Position numbers and translations under genes: made by a program
Origin: Afipia sp.
GTDB taxonomy: Bacteria > Pseudomonadota > Alphaproteobacteria > Rhizobiales > Xanthobacteraceae
NCBI GenBank assembly: GCA_020056155.1
Contig: JAGVII010000708.1
Location: forward strand, 1-5,965
DNA: 5,965 nucleotides
Reading direction: 5' to 3'
Notes under the pieces: model-generated
Told to the model about the DNA's origin: nothing
Database searches by the model: none
The model's input: the letters and a program-made list of their open reading frames with translations, nothing else
Part shown: one piece after another, positions 1-4,775 of the stretch
Layout: each line of letters starts with the position of its first letter
How positions within the stretch are numbered: position 1 is the stretch's first letter

Positions 1-225
1 AAGAAATCGGCGAAGAAATCATCCGCAAAAAAGGCCGCTCCGAAGAAGGCCGCTGCCAAAAAGGCCGCTCCCAAAAAGGCAGCCAAGAAGCGCGCGCCTA
101 AGCCTGCTCCGGCCCCGGCACCCGAGCCGGCTCCGGCCGAATCGATCTGGTCCAGCCCCGCTCCGGCATCGACTTCCAGCTGGTCTTCGGGCTTCGGCTC
201 CGGCAGCGACGACAGCAATAATTGA
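1..225 (+). CDS. Histone H1-like Lys/Ala/Pro-rich protein, C-terminal fragment
   Basis: The reading frame is open from the first base and ends at TGA 223-225, giving 74 visible residues; the start lies left of the window. The first 34 residues are strongly basic, built from KKSA, KKAAP, KKAAA and KKRAP units. They are followed by a Pro/Ala/Glu linker and a Ser/Gly/Trp-rich tail with two IW/SW-SS motifs, ending in DDSNN. Lys-Ala-Pro repeats like these occur in bacterial histone H1-like nucleoid proteins and in basic tails attached to other domains, where they bind DNA or other polyanions. The missing N-terminus would decide which applies, so the function is inferred from composition only. The non-basic, Trp-containing tail is not typical of H1-like proteins. 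Two hairpins follow the stop, so this is probably the last gene of its transcript. Confidence 0.75.
   Translation, partial: KKSAKKSSAKKAAPKKAAAKKAAPKKAAKKRAPKPAPAPAPEPAPAESIWSSPAPASTSSWSSGFGSGSDDSNN
28..99 (+). repeat. 15-bp in-frame tandem repeat encoding KKAAP-type units
   Basis: Five degenerate copies run head to tail in frame: 28-42 (KKAAP), 43-57 (KKAAA), 58-72 (KKAAP), 73-84 (KKAA, one codon short) and 85-99 (KKRAP). The core AARAAGGCCGCT is nearly identical at DNA level in the first three copies. Such repeats can expand or contract by slippage without breaking the frame, so the length of this basic tail may vary between strains; that is inference. Confidence 0.75.
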
Positions 226-231
226 GATCAC

Positions 232-254
232 GGCCTGCTTCGGCAGGCCTGCCG
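232..254 (+). repeat. UUCG-capped hairpin overlapping a 14-bp palindrome
   Basis: GGCCTGC (232-238), loop TTCG and GCAGGCC (243-249) form a perfect 7-bp stem with a stable UUCG-type tetraloop, starting 7 bases after the stop of the histone-like gene. The right arm is also part of a perfect 14-bp palindrome, CGGCAGGCCTGCCG (241-254), so the two pairings exclude each other in one strand. It may protect the 3' end of the mRNA or assist termination. Confidence 0.55.
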
Positions 255-265
255 AGTTCTCCTGC

Positions 266-292
266 AGGGCCGCAGCGCATCGCTGCGGCCCT
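266..292 (+). terminator. Strong GC hairpin, probable terminator of the histone-like gene
   Basis: AGGGCCGCAGCG (266-277), loop CAT and CGCTGCGGCCCT (281-292) form a perfect 12-bp stem with a 3-base loop, 40 bases after the stop codon. Only a short GTTT follows, so the U-tract is weak. It could be a poor intrinsic terminator, one acting with Rho, or a 3'-end stabilising hairpin. The stem is symmetrical and could work in both directions. Confidence 0.6.
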
Positions 293-634
293 CGGCGTTT
301 GGGAGCTGGCGTCCTGCGGGAAGGGCGAATCACGGTCGCCCTATCAAGGTCATCTTGAGTTGCCGGCTGGGGGAGCCTCCTTGCCAGTCGGAACTTCGGC
401 CGCTGTGGTCAATTAGGGCCAAAATTTGTTGTTGGAATGCAACACTGCGACAGAACCGCATCGGTCCGGCCTGAAACGCCTAAAAAGGCGGCAAATGCTT
501 GGGTTTTTTGCTTCACGCACGTGAATTTGACCATCACTGTGGTGTCACGAGATTGAATACCGCGCAGTCGATTAACGCTTGTCATTCGGACCTTCGGCAA
601 TCGGACTGGTTTTTAAACGATGATGGGGATCGTC
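293..634 (+). other. Structured intergenic region / presumed porin promoter and leader
   Basis: I see no credible gene in this 342-base stretch; short open frames lack a ribosome binding site and protein-like composition. It contains several short perfect inverted repeats: 322-328/336-342 (7 bp), 344-348/354-358 (5 bp), 430-434/440-444 (5 bp) and 477-481/486-490 (5 bp, AAAA loop). A T-run (504-509) and a CACGTG box (517-522) follow. A TTGACC hexamer lies at 527-532, but the best -10-like hexamer, TTGAAT at 553-558, is 20 bases away. No promoter can therefore be placed with confidence, although the porin promoter must lie here or within its leader. Confidence 0.5.
322..342 (+). repeat. 7-bp inverted repeat in the porin upstream region
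   Basis: AGGGCGA (322-328) and TCGCCCT (336-342) are exact reverse complements around a 7-base loop. This is the third hairpin within about 110 bases after the histone-like gene. It could be part of an untranslated RNA structure or a protein-binding dyad. No T-run follows, so it is not a standard terminator. Confidence 0.45.
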
Positions 635-1648
635 ATGAAGAAAGTAAGTTTGTCCGTCGCAGCAGTTTCCGTCGCGATGGGTCTGGGTTCGGCATCCGCC
701 GCTGACCTCGGCAAGGTCTACACCAAGGCTCCGCCGCTGATTGAAGTCGTGTCGCCTTGGGATTTCGCCTTCGGGGGCGCGATCATGAGCAACTACGTGT
801 TCCGCGGCGTGACCCAGTCGAACAACCAGCCGGCAGGCACCGTTTACTTCGAGCCGCGCTACAACGTCACTCCGAACCTCCAGCTTTACGTCGGTTCGGC
901 TGCAACCAGCATTTCGTTCGCCAACCGCGCCGCTGCTGAAATCGACATCTACGGTGGTATCCGCCCGACTTTCGGCCCCGTCGCATTCGACTTCGGTGTG
1001 TTCGGCTATCTGTATCCAGGCGGAACCTGCACCGGCGGTCTTCCCGGCTCCGGAACGGACGCGAACGTCATCTGCCCGAACGAAGCCAATCCGGTGTTCC
1101 TCGCCAACGGCAACGTCATGAAGAAGGACGTCAGCTTCTACGAAGTCTACGGCAAGGTCGCCTACACTTTTAACGACTACTTCACCCTGGGCGGCAACGT
1201 CTTCTATTCGCCGAACTTCCTGAACACCGGCGCTGACGGCACCTACGCGTCGATCACCGGTAAGATCACTGCACCGGGCACTTTCTTCGGCACCAGCGGC
1301 ATCGGCGCTTACGTGTCGGGTGAATTCGGCCGCCAGTGGCTGGGTACGTCGGACGCCTTTTATGGCACCGGCATCCCGGGCAACCAGTATCAGTTCGGCA
1401 TCGACTATGCTGACTATAACACCTGGAACGTCGGCGTCGGCTTCACCTACAAGGTGTTCACCCTCGACCTGCGTTACTCGGGCACCGACATGTCCCAGGG
1501 CGATTGCAACGCGTTCACCAGCGACTACAACGCTTCGCAGCCCAACAACGTGACCCCGATCAATCCCGGTGGCATTGGCTCCAAGTGGTGCGGCGACACG
1601 TTCATCGCCAAGCTCTCGGCCGACGTGACCCTGGGCGCTCTGAAGTAA
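635..1648 (+). CDS. TorF/Gcw_chp-family putative outer-membrane porin
   Basis: This 337-residue secreted beta-barrel protein of the outer membrane is presumed to pass small solutes; the substrate is unknown. Residues 1-22 form a classic signal peptide (MKK, hydrophobic core, ASA|AD), and the mature start ADLGKVYTKAPP resembles rhizobial Omp proteins. The family signature SNYVFRGVTQ sits at 52-61. Alternating aromatic beta-strands follow, including EIDIYGG (102-108), FGYLYPGG (123-130) and NVGVGFTYKVF (275-285), as in the Gcw_chp/TIGR02001 group. I chose ATG 635 because it gives a compact MKK signal peptide and has GGGG at 625-628; in-frame ATGs at 620 and 623 lack a ribosome site. Four cysteines (132, 147, 291, 319) could form two loop disulfides. 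The chain ends in Lys rather than the usual terminal aromatic residue. The gene is monocistronic, with a strong terminator behind it. Confidence 0.88.
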   Translation: MKKVSLSVAAVSVAMGLGSASAADLGKVYTKAPPLIEVVSPWDFAFGGAIMSNYVFRGVTQSNNQPAGTVYFEPRYNVTPNLQLYVGSAATSISFANRAAAEIDIYGGIRPTFGPVAFDFGVFGYLYPGGTCTGGLPGSGTDANVICPNEANPVFLANGNVMKKDVSFYEVYGKVAYTFNDYFTLGGNVFYSPNFLNTGADGTYASITGKITAPGTFFGTSGIGAYVSGEFGRQWLGTSDAFYGTGIPGNQYQFGIDYADYNTWNVGVGFTYKVFTLDLRYSGTDMSQGDCNAFTSDYNASQPNNVTPINPGGIGSKWCGDTFIAKLSADVTLGALK

Positions 1649-1669
1649 ATCTTCCTCGTCTGAAGGTCT

Positions 1670-1702
1670 AAAGGCGGCAGAGAAATCTGCCGCCTTTTTC
1701 TT
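1670..1702 (+). terminator. Rho-independent terminator of the porin gene
   Basis: AAAGGCGGCAGA (1670-1681), loop GAAA and TCTGCCGCCTTT (1686-1697) form a perfect 12-bp stem with a GNRA tetraloop, followed by T-rich TTCTTT. It begins 22 bases after the porin stop and is a textbook intrinsic terminator. It ends about 28 bases before the HPP start, so the HPP gene needs either read-through or a promoter in this very short space. Confidence 0.93.
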
Positions 1703-1729
1703 TGAGCCGACTGTGATAGAGAACGTGCT

Positions 1730-2248
1730 GTGCGAAGGAACTGGCGAGACAGGTCAGCCGGGTTTTGGGACGACGCTGGATGGCGCCGCCTGAAAGCCGG
1801 CGCGGTTGCCGGTGTCGGGGCCGCGCTGGCGATCGGTGTGATGGAGCTGCTGTCGGCTGGACTGAACTATCCGCTGGCCGTCATCCCGTTCGCGACATCG
1901 ATCGTGCTGGTGATCGGATCGCCTGACGCCGTGCCGGCGCAGCCTCGTGCGCTGATCGGCGGACATCTGGTCGCGACCCTGGTCGGACTGATGGTGCTTC
2001 ATGCGGCGGGGCCGCAGGCCTGGGCGGCGGCGGCGGCCGTAGGGCTTGCGGTGCTAGCGATGTTCATAACCCGGACATTTCACCCGCCGGCCGGAATCAA
2101 TCCCTTGCTGGTGGTGTCGGCCAATCTGCCATGGACGTTCGTGATCGCCCCGGTTCTCGCCGGAGCGCTGCTGCTGACAGCGTTCGCCTTTGTCTGGCAT
2201 CGCTGGGTGCGACGGGAGTCGTGGCCGCAGCACTGGATCAACGATTGA
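1730..2248 (+). CDS. HPP-family integral membrane protein
   Basis: This 172-residue inner-membrane protein has the HPP-domain hallmarks: QPRALIGGH (71-79), then MFITRTFHPPAG (111-122), which carries the family's eponymous His-Pro-Pro. Hydrophobic segments lie near residues 22-42, 48-62, 77-92, 95-113 and 134-155, with a short basic N-terminus and an Arg/Trp-rich C-terminus. Some HPP proteins from cyanobacteria and plant plastids have been linked to nitrite transport; the substrate here is unknown. GTG 1730 is the only plausible start before the first membrane segment: the frame is closed by TGA at 1703-1705 and no other in-frame start follows that stop. The ribosome site is weak (AGAGAA, 1718-1723). 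The length is normal for a stand-alone HPP protein without CBS domains. Its stop abuts the stop of the convergent ABC gene. Confidence 0.88.
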   Translation: MRRNWRDRSAGFWDDAGWRRLKAGAVAGVGAALAIGVMELLSAGLNYPLAVIPFATSIVLVIGSPDAVPAQPRALIGGHLVATLVGLMVLHAAGPQAWAAAAAVGLAVLAMFITRTFHPPAGINPLLVVSANLPWTFVIAPVLAGALLLTAFAFVWHRWVRRESWPQHWIND

Positions 2249-2251
2249 TCA
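2246..2251. other. Zero-gap convergent stop codons (TGATCA)
   Basis: The HPP stop TGA (2246-2248, + strand) and the ABC-transporter stop TGA (2249-2251, - strand) sit directly end to end, making the palindrome TGATCA. There is no intergenic space and I see no T-flanked hairpin next to it. Each transcript must therefore end inside the opposite gene, giving overlapping antisense 3' ends. Confidence 0.9.
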
Positions 2252-3997
2252 CGCCACTGTCGCTGGCCGCTCGCGATCGCCAAGCGTGAACTGCTCTCCT
2301 GAGCGTACCAGCGCAACCTCGCGCTGATGGAATGCCTCGAGCGTGCTGCGGTGTCCGATCGAGACGATGGTGGTGTCGGGCAGCTTCTCCGCGATCAGCC
2401 GATAGAGCAGCGCCTCGGACGGCTCATCCAGCGACGCGGTGGCTTCATCGAGAAACAGATATTGCGGCGTGTGCAGCAGCGCGCGTGCGATCCCGAGCCG
2501 CTGCTGTTCGCCGAGCGACAGTGTCCTGTTCCAGTGTCCTTCCTCGTCAAGCCGCGCCGCCAGTGCTGGCAGACCGACGAGCTTCAGGACATCGCCGAGT
2601 TGTGCCGCGCTGTAGGTGTCGTCCTTCGAGGGATAGGTGATCGCAGAGGCAAGCGAGCCGACCGGGAAGTAGGGCCGCTGCGGCAGCATCATCAGCGACG
2701 CGCCTTGCGGAATCGAAATCGCGCCTGTGCCGAACGGCCAGATCCCGGCGATGGCGCGGAACAGGGTGGACTTGCCCGATCCGGACGGCCCGGTGACCAG
2801 CGTGCGTTCGCCGCGTCGCAGCTTGAAGCCGGAGGTCTGTACCAGGGGCTTCCCGTTCGGCAACGTAAGCAGCAGATCGTCAAGCGCGATAACGCCCGAG
2901 TCCGATGTGGCGACAGGCTGGATCGAGCCGGGGCTCACCGCGAGCGCCTTGGCCGCGTCGATTCCGGCCTCGAAGCCATTGAGGCGGGCGACCACGGCCT
3001 GCCATTCCGCCAGCGTGCGATAGGTCGAGATAAAGAACGACAGCGCGGTCTGCACGCTGCCGAAGGCGGACGCGGTCTGCATCATGCCGCCGAGCTGCAT
3101 CTTGTTGGCGAAGTAGGCCGGCGCGACGAGAATGTAGGGAAAGATCACCGAGGCCTGCTCGTAGCTCGCGGTGAATGCCGTGATCTTCTTGGTGCGGCGC
3201 ATTATGCCGAGCCAGTTATCGACCACCGATCCGAACCGCGTCAGCAGGCGCTGGCGCTCCGCGGTGTCGCCGTCCAGCAGTGCGATCTGCTCGGAATTTT
3301 CGCGGACGCGCACCAGATTGAAGCGAAAATCCGCCTCGTATTGCTGCTGCCGGAAATCCAGTCCGACCAGCGGATGGCCGATCAGATGGGTCAACCAGGT
3401 GCCGAGCGCTGCGTAGATCAGCGCGCCCCAGACCATATAGCCCGGAATGTTGATGTCCTGGCCGAACAGATGCAGCGGCGCGGCGCTCGACAGCGTCCAG
3501 AGGATCACGATGAACGATGCCAGCGTGACCACGGCGTCCAGCAGGCCGACGCCGATGTATAGCGTGCGATCGACGAACAGCTTGACGTCGTCGGTGATGC
3601 GCTGGTCGGGGTTGTCGGCGGCGTCGCCCTGAAGCTGCATTCGGTAATGATTGGCGTGGCTGAGCCATTCGCCGAGGTAGCGTTCGGTCATCCATTTGCG
3701 CCAGCGGATCTGCAGCCACTGGTTCAGGTAGAGCTGATAGACCGCGATGATGATGAAGATCGTGACGATGACCGTGAAGTAGATGATCTCGGAGACGAAG
3801 CTCTCCCAGTTGCGTTCCTGCAGCGCGTTGTAGAAGCGGTTGTTCCACGAATTCAGCAGCACGTTGATGGCCACCCTCGCAAGTTGGATCGCGATGACTG
3901 CGCCGAGCAGGGCAAGTCCTGCCCACTTGTCGTCGGAGCGAAAGTACGGTGCAGCAATCCGCCACACCGCTTTGAGCGTCGAGCCGATACCATTCAC
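2249..3997 (-). CDS. ABC transporter, fused permease/ATPase, YddA / BacA-like (BclA-like) family
   Basis: This 582-residue inner-membrane ABC half-transporter is likely to work as a homodimer. The N-terminal permease (about 1-345) is of the SbmA/BacA / ABC_membrane_2 type: NSWNNRFYNALQ (49-60) and NPDQRITDD (129-137) are its hallmarks, with hydrophobic segments near 24-45, 70-92, 145-170, 186-207, 281-298 and 308-328. The ATPase domain has Walker A GPSGSGKST (403-411), Q-loop Gln440, signature LSLGE (493-497), Walker B YLFLDE (513-518, catalytic Glu518) and switch His549, all intact. Relatives include E. coli YddA, mycobacterial Rv1819c (vitamin B12 and peptide uptake) and Bradyrhizobium BclA, a peptide transporter needed with NCR-producing legumes. 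The substrate cannot be read from sequence. The start is GTG at 3997 with GGGAG 8 bases upstream; the frame upstream is closed by a TAG. It is convergent with the HPP gene and divergent from the META gene. Confidence 0.92.
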   Translation of the reverse strand: MNGIGSTLKAVWRIAAPYFRSDDKWAGLALLGAVIAIQLARVAINVLLNSWNNRFYNALQERNWESFVSEIIYFTVIVTIFIIIAVYQLYLNQWLQIRWRKWMTERYLGEWLSHANHYRMQLQGDAADNPDQRITDDVKLFVDRTLYIGVGLLDAVVTLASFIVILWTLSSAAPLHLFGQDINIPGYMVWGALIYAALGTWLTHLIGHPLVGLDFRQQQYEADFRFNLVRVRENSEQIALLDGDTAERQRLLTRFGSVVDNWLGIMRRTKKITAFTASYEQASVIFPYILVAPAYFANKMQLGGMMQTASAFGSVQTALSFFISTYRTLAEWQAVVARLNGFEAGIDAAKALAVSPGSIQPVATSDSGVIALDDLLLTLPNGKPLVQTSGFKLRRGERTLVTGPSGSGKSTLFRAIAGIWPFGTGAISIPQGASLMMLPQRPYFPVGSLASAITYPSKDDTYSAAQLGDVLKLVGLPALAARLDEEGHWNRTLSLGEQQRLGIARALLHTPQYLFLDEATASLDEPSEALLYRLIAEKLPDTTIVSIGHRSTLEAFHQREVALVRSGEQFTLGDRERPATVA

Positions 3998-4005
3998 AGA
4001 TGATG

Positions 4006-4010
4006 CTCCC
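4006..4010 (-). promoter_or_regulatory. Ribosome binding site deciding the GTG start of the ABC gene
   Basis: On the minus strand GGGAG lies 8 bases before GTG 3997. It supports this start over any downstream one. The frame between the upstream TAG and this GTG offers no ATG, GTG or TTG, so the call is secure. Confidence 0.75.
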
Positions 4011-4161
4011 AGATTGGGCTAACGCCCTGAGATGTCGGAGAAAACGTCTATCACGGACGAAGGCTCCACAACCTGGCGGTTGCGGCATTTCGTCAAGTTC
4101 CGCCTTTCACCCTAGCATGGGCCTGCGGCGAAGGCCGGTCGGCTTCCCCCTTTCGCGACAT

Positions 4162-4173
4162 TGTGACGTTACA
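4162..4173. promoter_or_regulatory. Quasi-palindrome TGTGACGTTACA, possible operator
   Basis: Ten of twelve positions are symmetrical (TGT-ACGT-ACA, with mismatches at the fourth and ninth bases). It lies near the middle of the divergent region, about 165 bases from the ABC start and 183 from the META start, where a dimeric regulator could sit. No regulator family is assigned, and a 12-base dyad like this can occur by chance. Confidence 0.25.
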
Positions 4174-4237
4174 GATGTTCAATGATTCGAGCCTTGTTTG
4201 AGGGCGTCTTGCCGGCTTCATCAGGACTGCTTGCAGC

Positions 4238-4265
4238 GATACGTCGATGCGGCCGTCGCCGTATC
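4238..4265 (+). repeat. Inverted repeat GATACG/CGTATC upstream of the META gene
   Basis: GATACG (4238-4243) and CGTATC (4260-4265) are exact reverse complements around a 16-base GC-rich loop. GCA (4233-4235) and TGC (4266-4268) can extend the stem past a two-base bulge. It would lie in the 5' leader if transcription starts upstream. The role is unknown. Confidence 0.3.
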
Positions 4266-4343
4266 TGCGAAATTTTGCTCGGCGCGCGCACTGGAAAAAG
4301 CGCCCCTGAACGTCTAGAACCTCGCGCGAAATGAAAATCGGTG

Positions 4344-4349
4344 AGGTGA
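4344..4349 (+). promoter_or_regulatory. Shine-Dalgarno AGGTGA deciding the META start
   Basis: AGGTGA lies 6 bases before ATG 4356 but only 3 bases before the in-frame GTG at 4353. The spacing favours the ATG and removes one residue from the longer alternative. Confidence 0.75.
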
Positions 4350-4355
4350 TCTGTG

Positions 4356-4760
4356 ATGACTGTTCTGCGACACGCTGCATTCGGTCTTGTTGTCGTGGCC
4401 GGCGTTTTCGGACATGTCGCAGTGACCGCCGCCAGTGAATTTCCGTTCGGACTGGAGATGACTCTCGAGGCGCGTCCGCAGCCCGGATCGAAGAAGATCC
4501 CGACGCTCGAAATCGGCGAGAAGGGCGAAGCCATACTCGATCTGTGGTGCAAGTCCGGCAAGGGGCAGTTCTCGGTGGCCAATGACACGGTCATCTTCGT
4601 TCCCGGCGCGATGCAGGATCGTGGCTGTACGCCCGAGCGTGCACAGGCCGACGACGCACTGGTCAGTGCGTTGAGCGACGCGGCGACCTGGAAACGGCAG
4701 GGCGATTTCGTGTCGTTCGTCGGCGCAACGACGTTGCGGTTCCGGCTGAATACGAACTGA
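4356..4760 (+). CDS. Secreted META-domain (HslJ-like) protein
   Basis: This 134-residue protein is predicted to be exported to the periplasm. Residues 1-25/26 form a signal peptide (MTVLRH, a long Val/Ala/Gly core, then VTA|AS). The mature part follows the META/HslJ pattern seen in alphaproteobacteria: IPTLEIGEKGEAILDLWC (48-65), a glycine turn and FSVANDTVIFVPG (72-84), then CTPERAQADDALVSAL (91-106), WKRQGDF and a final strand TTLRFRLNTN. The two cysteines (65, 91) are well placed for a disulfide. META-domain proteins are small beta-rich envelope or stress proteins, often of unknown role; HslJ in E. coli is linked to novobiocin resistance. I start at ATG 4356 because of the AGGTGA site. No membrane anchor or lipobox cysteine is seen. 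The gene is divergent from the ABC gene and convergent, 5 bases apart, with the oxidoreductase. Confidence 0.8.
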   Translation: MTVLRHAAFGLVVVAGVFGHVAVTAASEFPFGLEMTLEARPQPGSKKIPTLEIGEKGEAILDLWCKSGKGQFSVANDTVIFVPGAMQDRGCTPERAQADDALVSALSDAATWKRQGDFVSFVGATTLRFRLNTN

Positions 4761-4775
4761 GCGGTTCAGCGCTCG
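4758..4775. terminator. Weak hairpin between convergent META and oxidoreductase genes
   Basis: GAGCG (4759-4763) and CGCTC (4770-4774) pair around GTTCAG, with a possible extra T-G pair at the base. The hairpin spans both stop codons (4758-4760 and 4766-4768) and could serve both transcripts. It has no T-run on either side, so termination here would be weak or would need Rho. Confidence 0.25.

Larger units (their letters stand above)
3998..4355. other. Divergent intergenic region between ABC and META genes
   Basis: This 358-base gap must hold the promoters of both flanking genes. I see no small gene with a ribosome site. On the minus strand a TTGACG hexamer (4091-4096) could be a -35 element for the ABC gene, but no acceptable -10 lies 16-18 bases further on. 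A near-perfect palindrome sits in the middle (4162-4173). A hairpin-like inverted repeat (4238-4243/4260-4265) lies on the META side. Confidence 0.5.

Noticed and set aside
300..416. Possible tRNA or known small RNA in the hairpin-rich region
   Set aside because: No T-loop (GTTCRA), anticodon arm or CCA-type acceptor stem could be assembled, and no known small-RNA consensus was recognised.
527..558. Sigma-70-type promoter TTGACC / TTGAAT for the porin
   Set aside because: The two hexamers are 20 bases apart, and hexamers at 17-18 bases match the -10 consensus poorly.
499..705. Possible small gene running into the porin start
   Set aside because: It begins at TTG without a ribosome site, overlaps the porin signal peptide in another frame, and its product has no protein-like features.
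2327..3562. Long open frame (411 codons) on the plus strand opposite the ABC gene
   Set aside because: It is antisense to a gene with all ABC motifs intact. Its Arg/Gln/Asp-rich product has no recognisable domain, as expected from a GC-rich third-position shadow.
3216..4088. 290-codon minus-strand frame overlapping the ABC gene
   Set aside because: It is an alternate frame of the ABC permease, Arg/Ala/Pro-rich and without membrane segments or motifs.
4068..4096. Minus-strand promoter TTGACG / GGTTGT for the ABC gene
   Set aside because: The -35-like element is good, but the -10 position matches the consensus at only two of six bases.
4331..4438. Cys-rich upstream frame from ATG 4331 (about 35 codons) overlapping the META gene
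   Set aside because: No ribosome site precedes this ATG. The cysteines come from reading the GC-rich signal peptide region out of frame.
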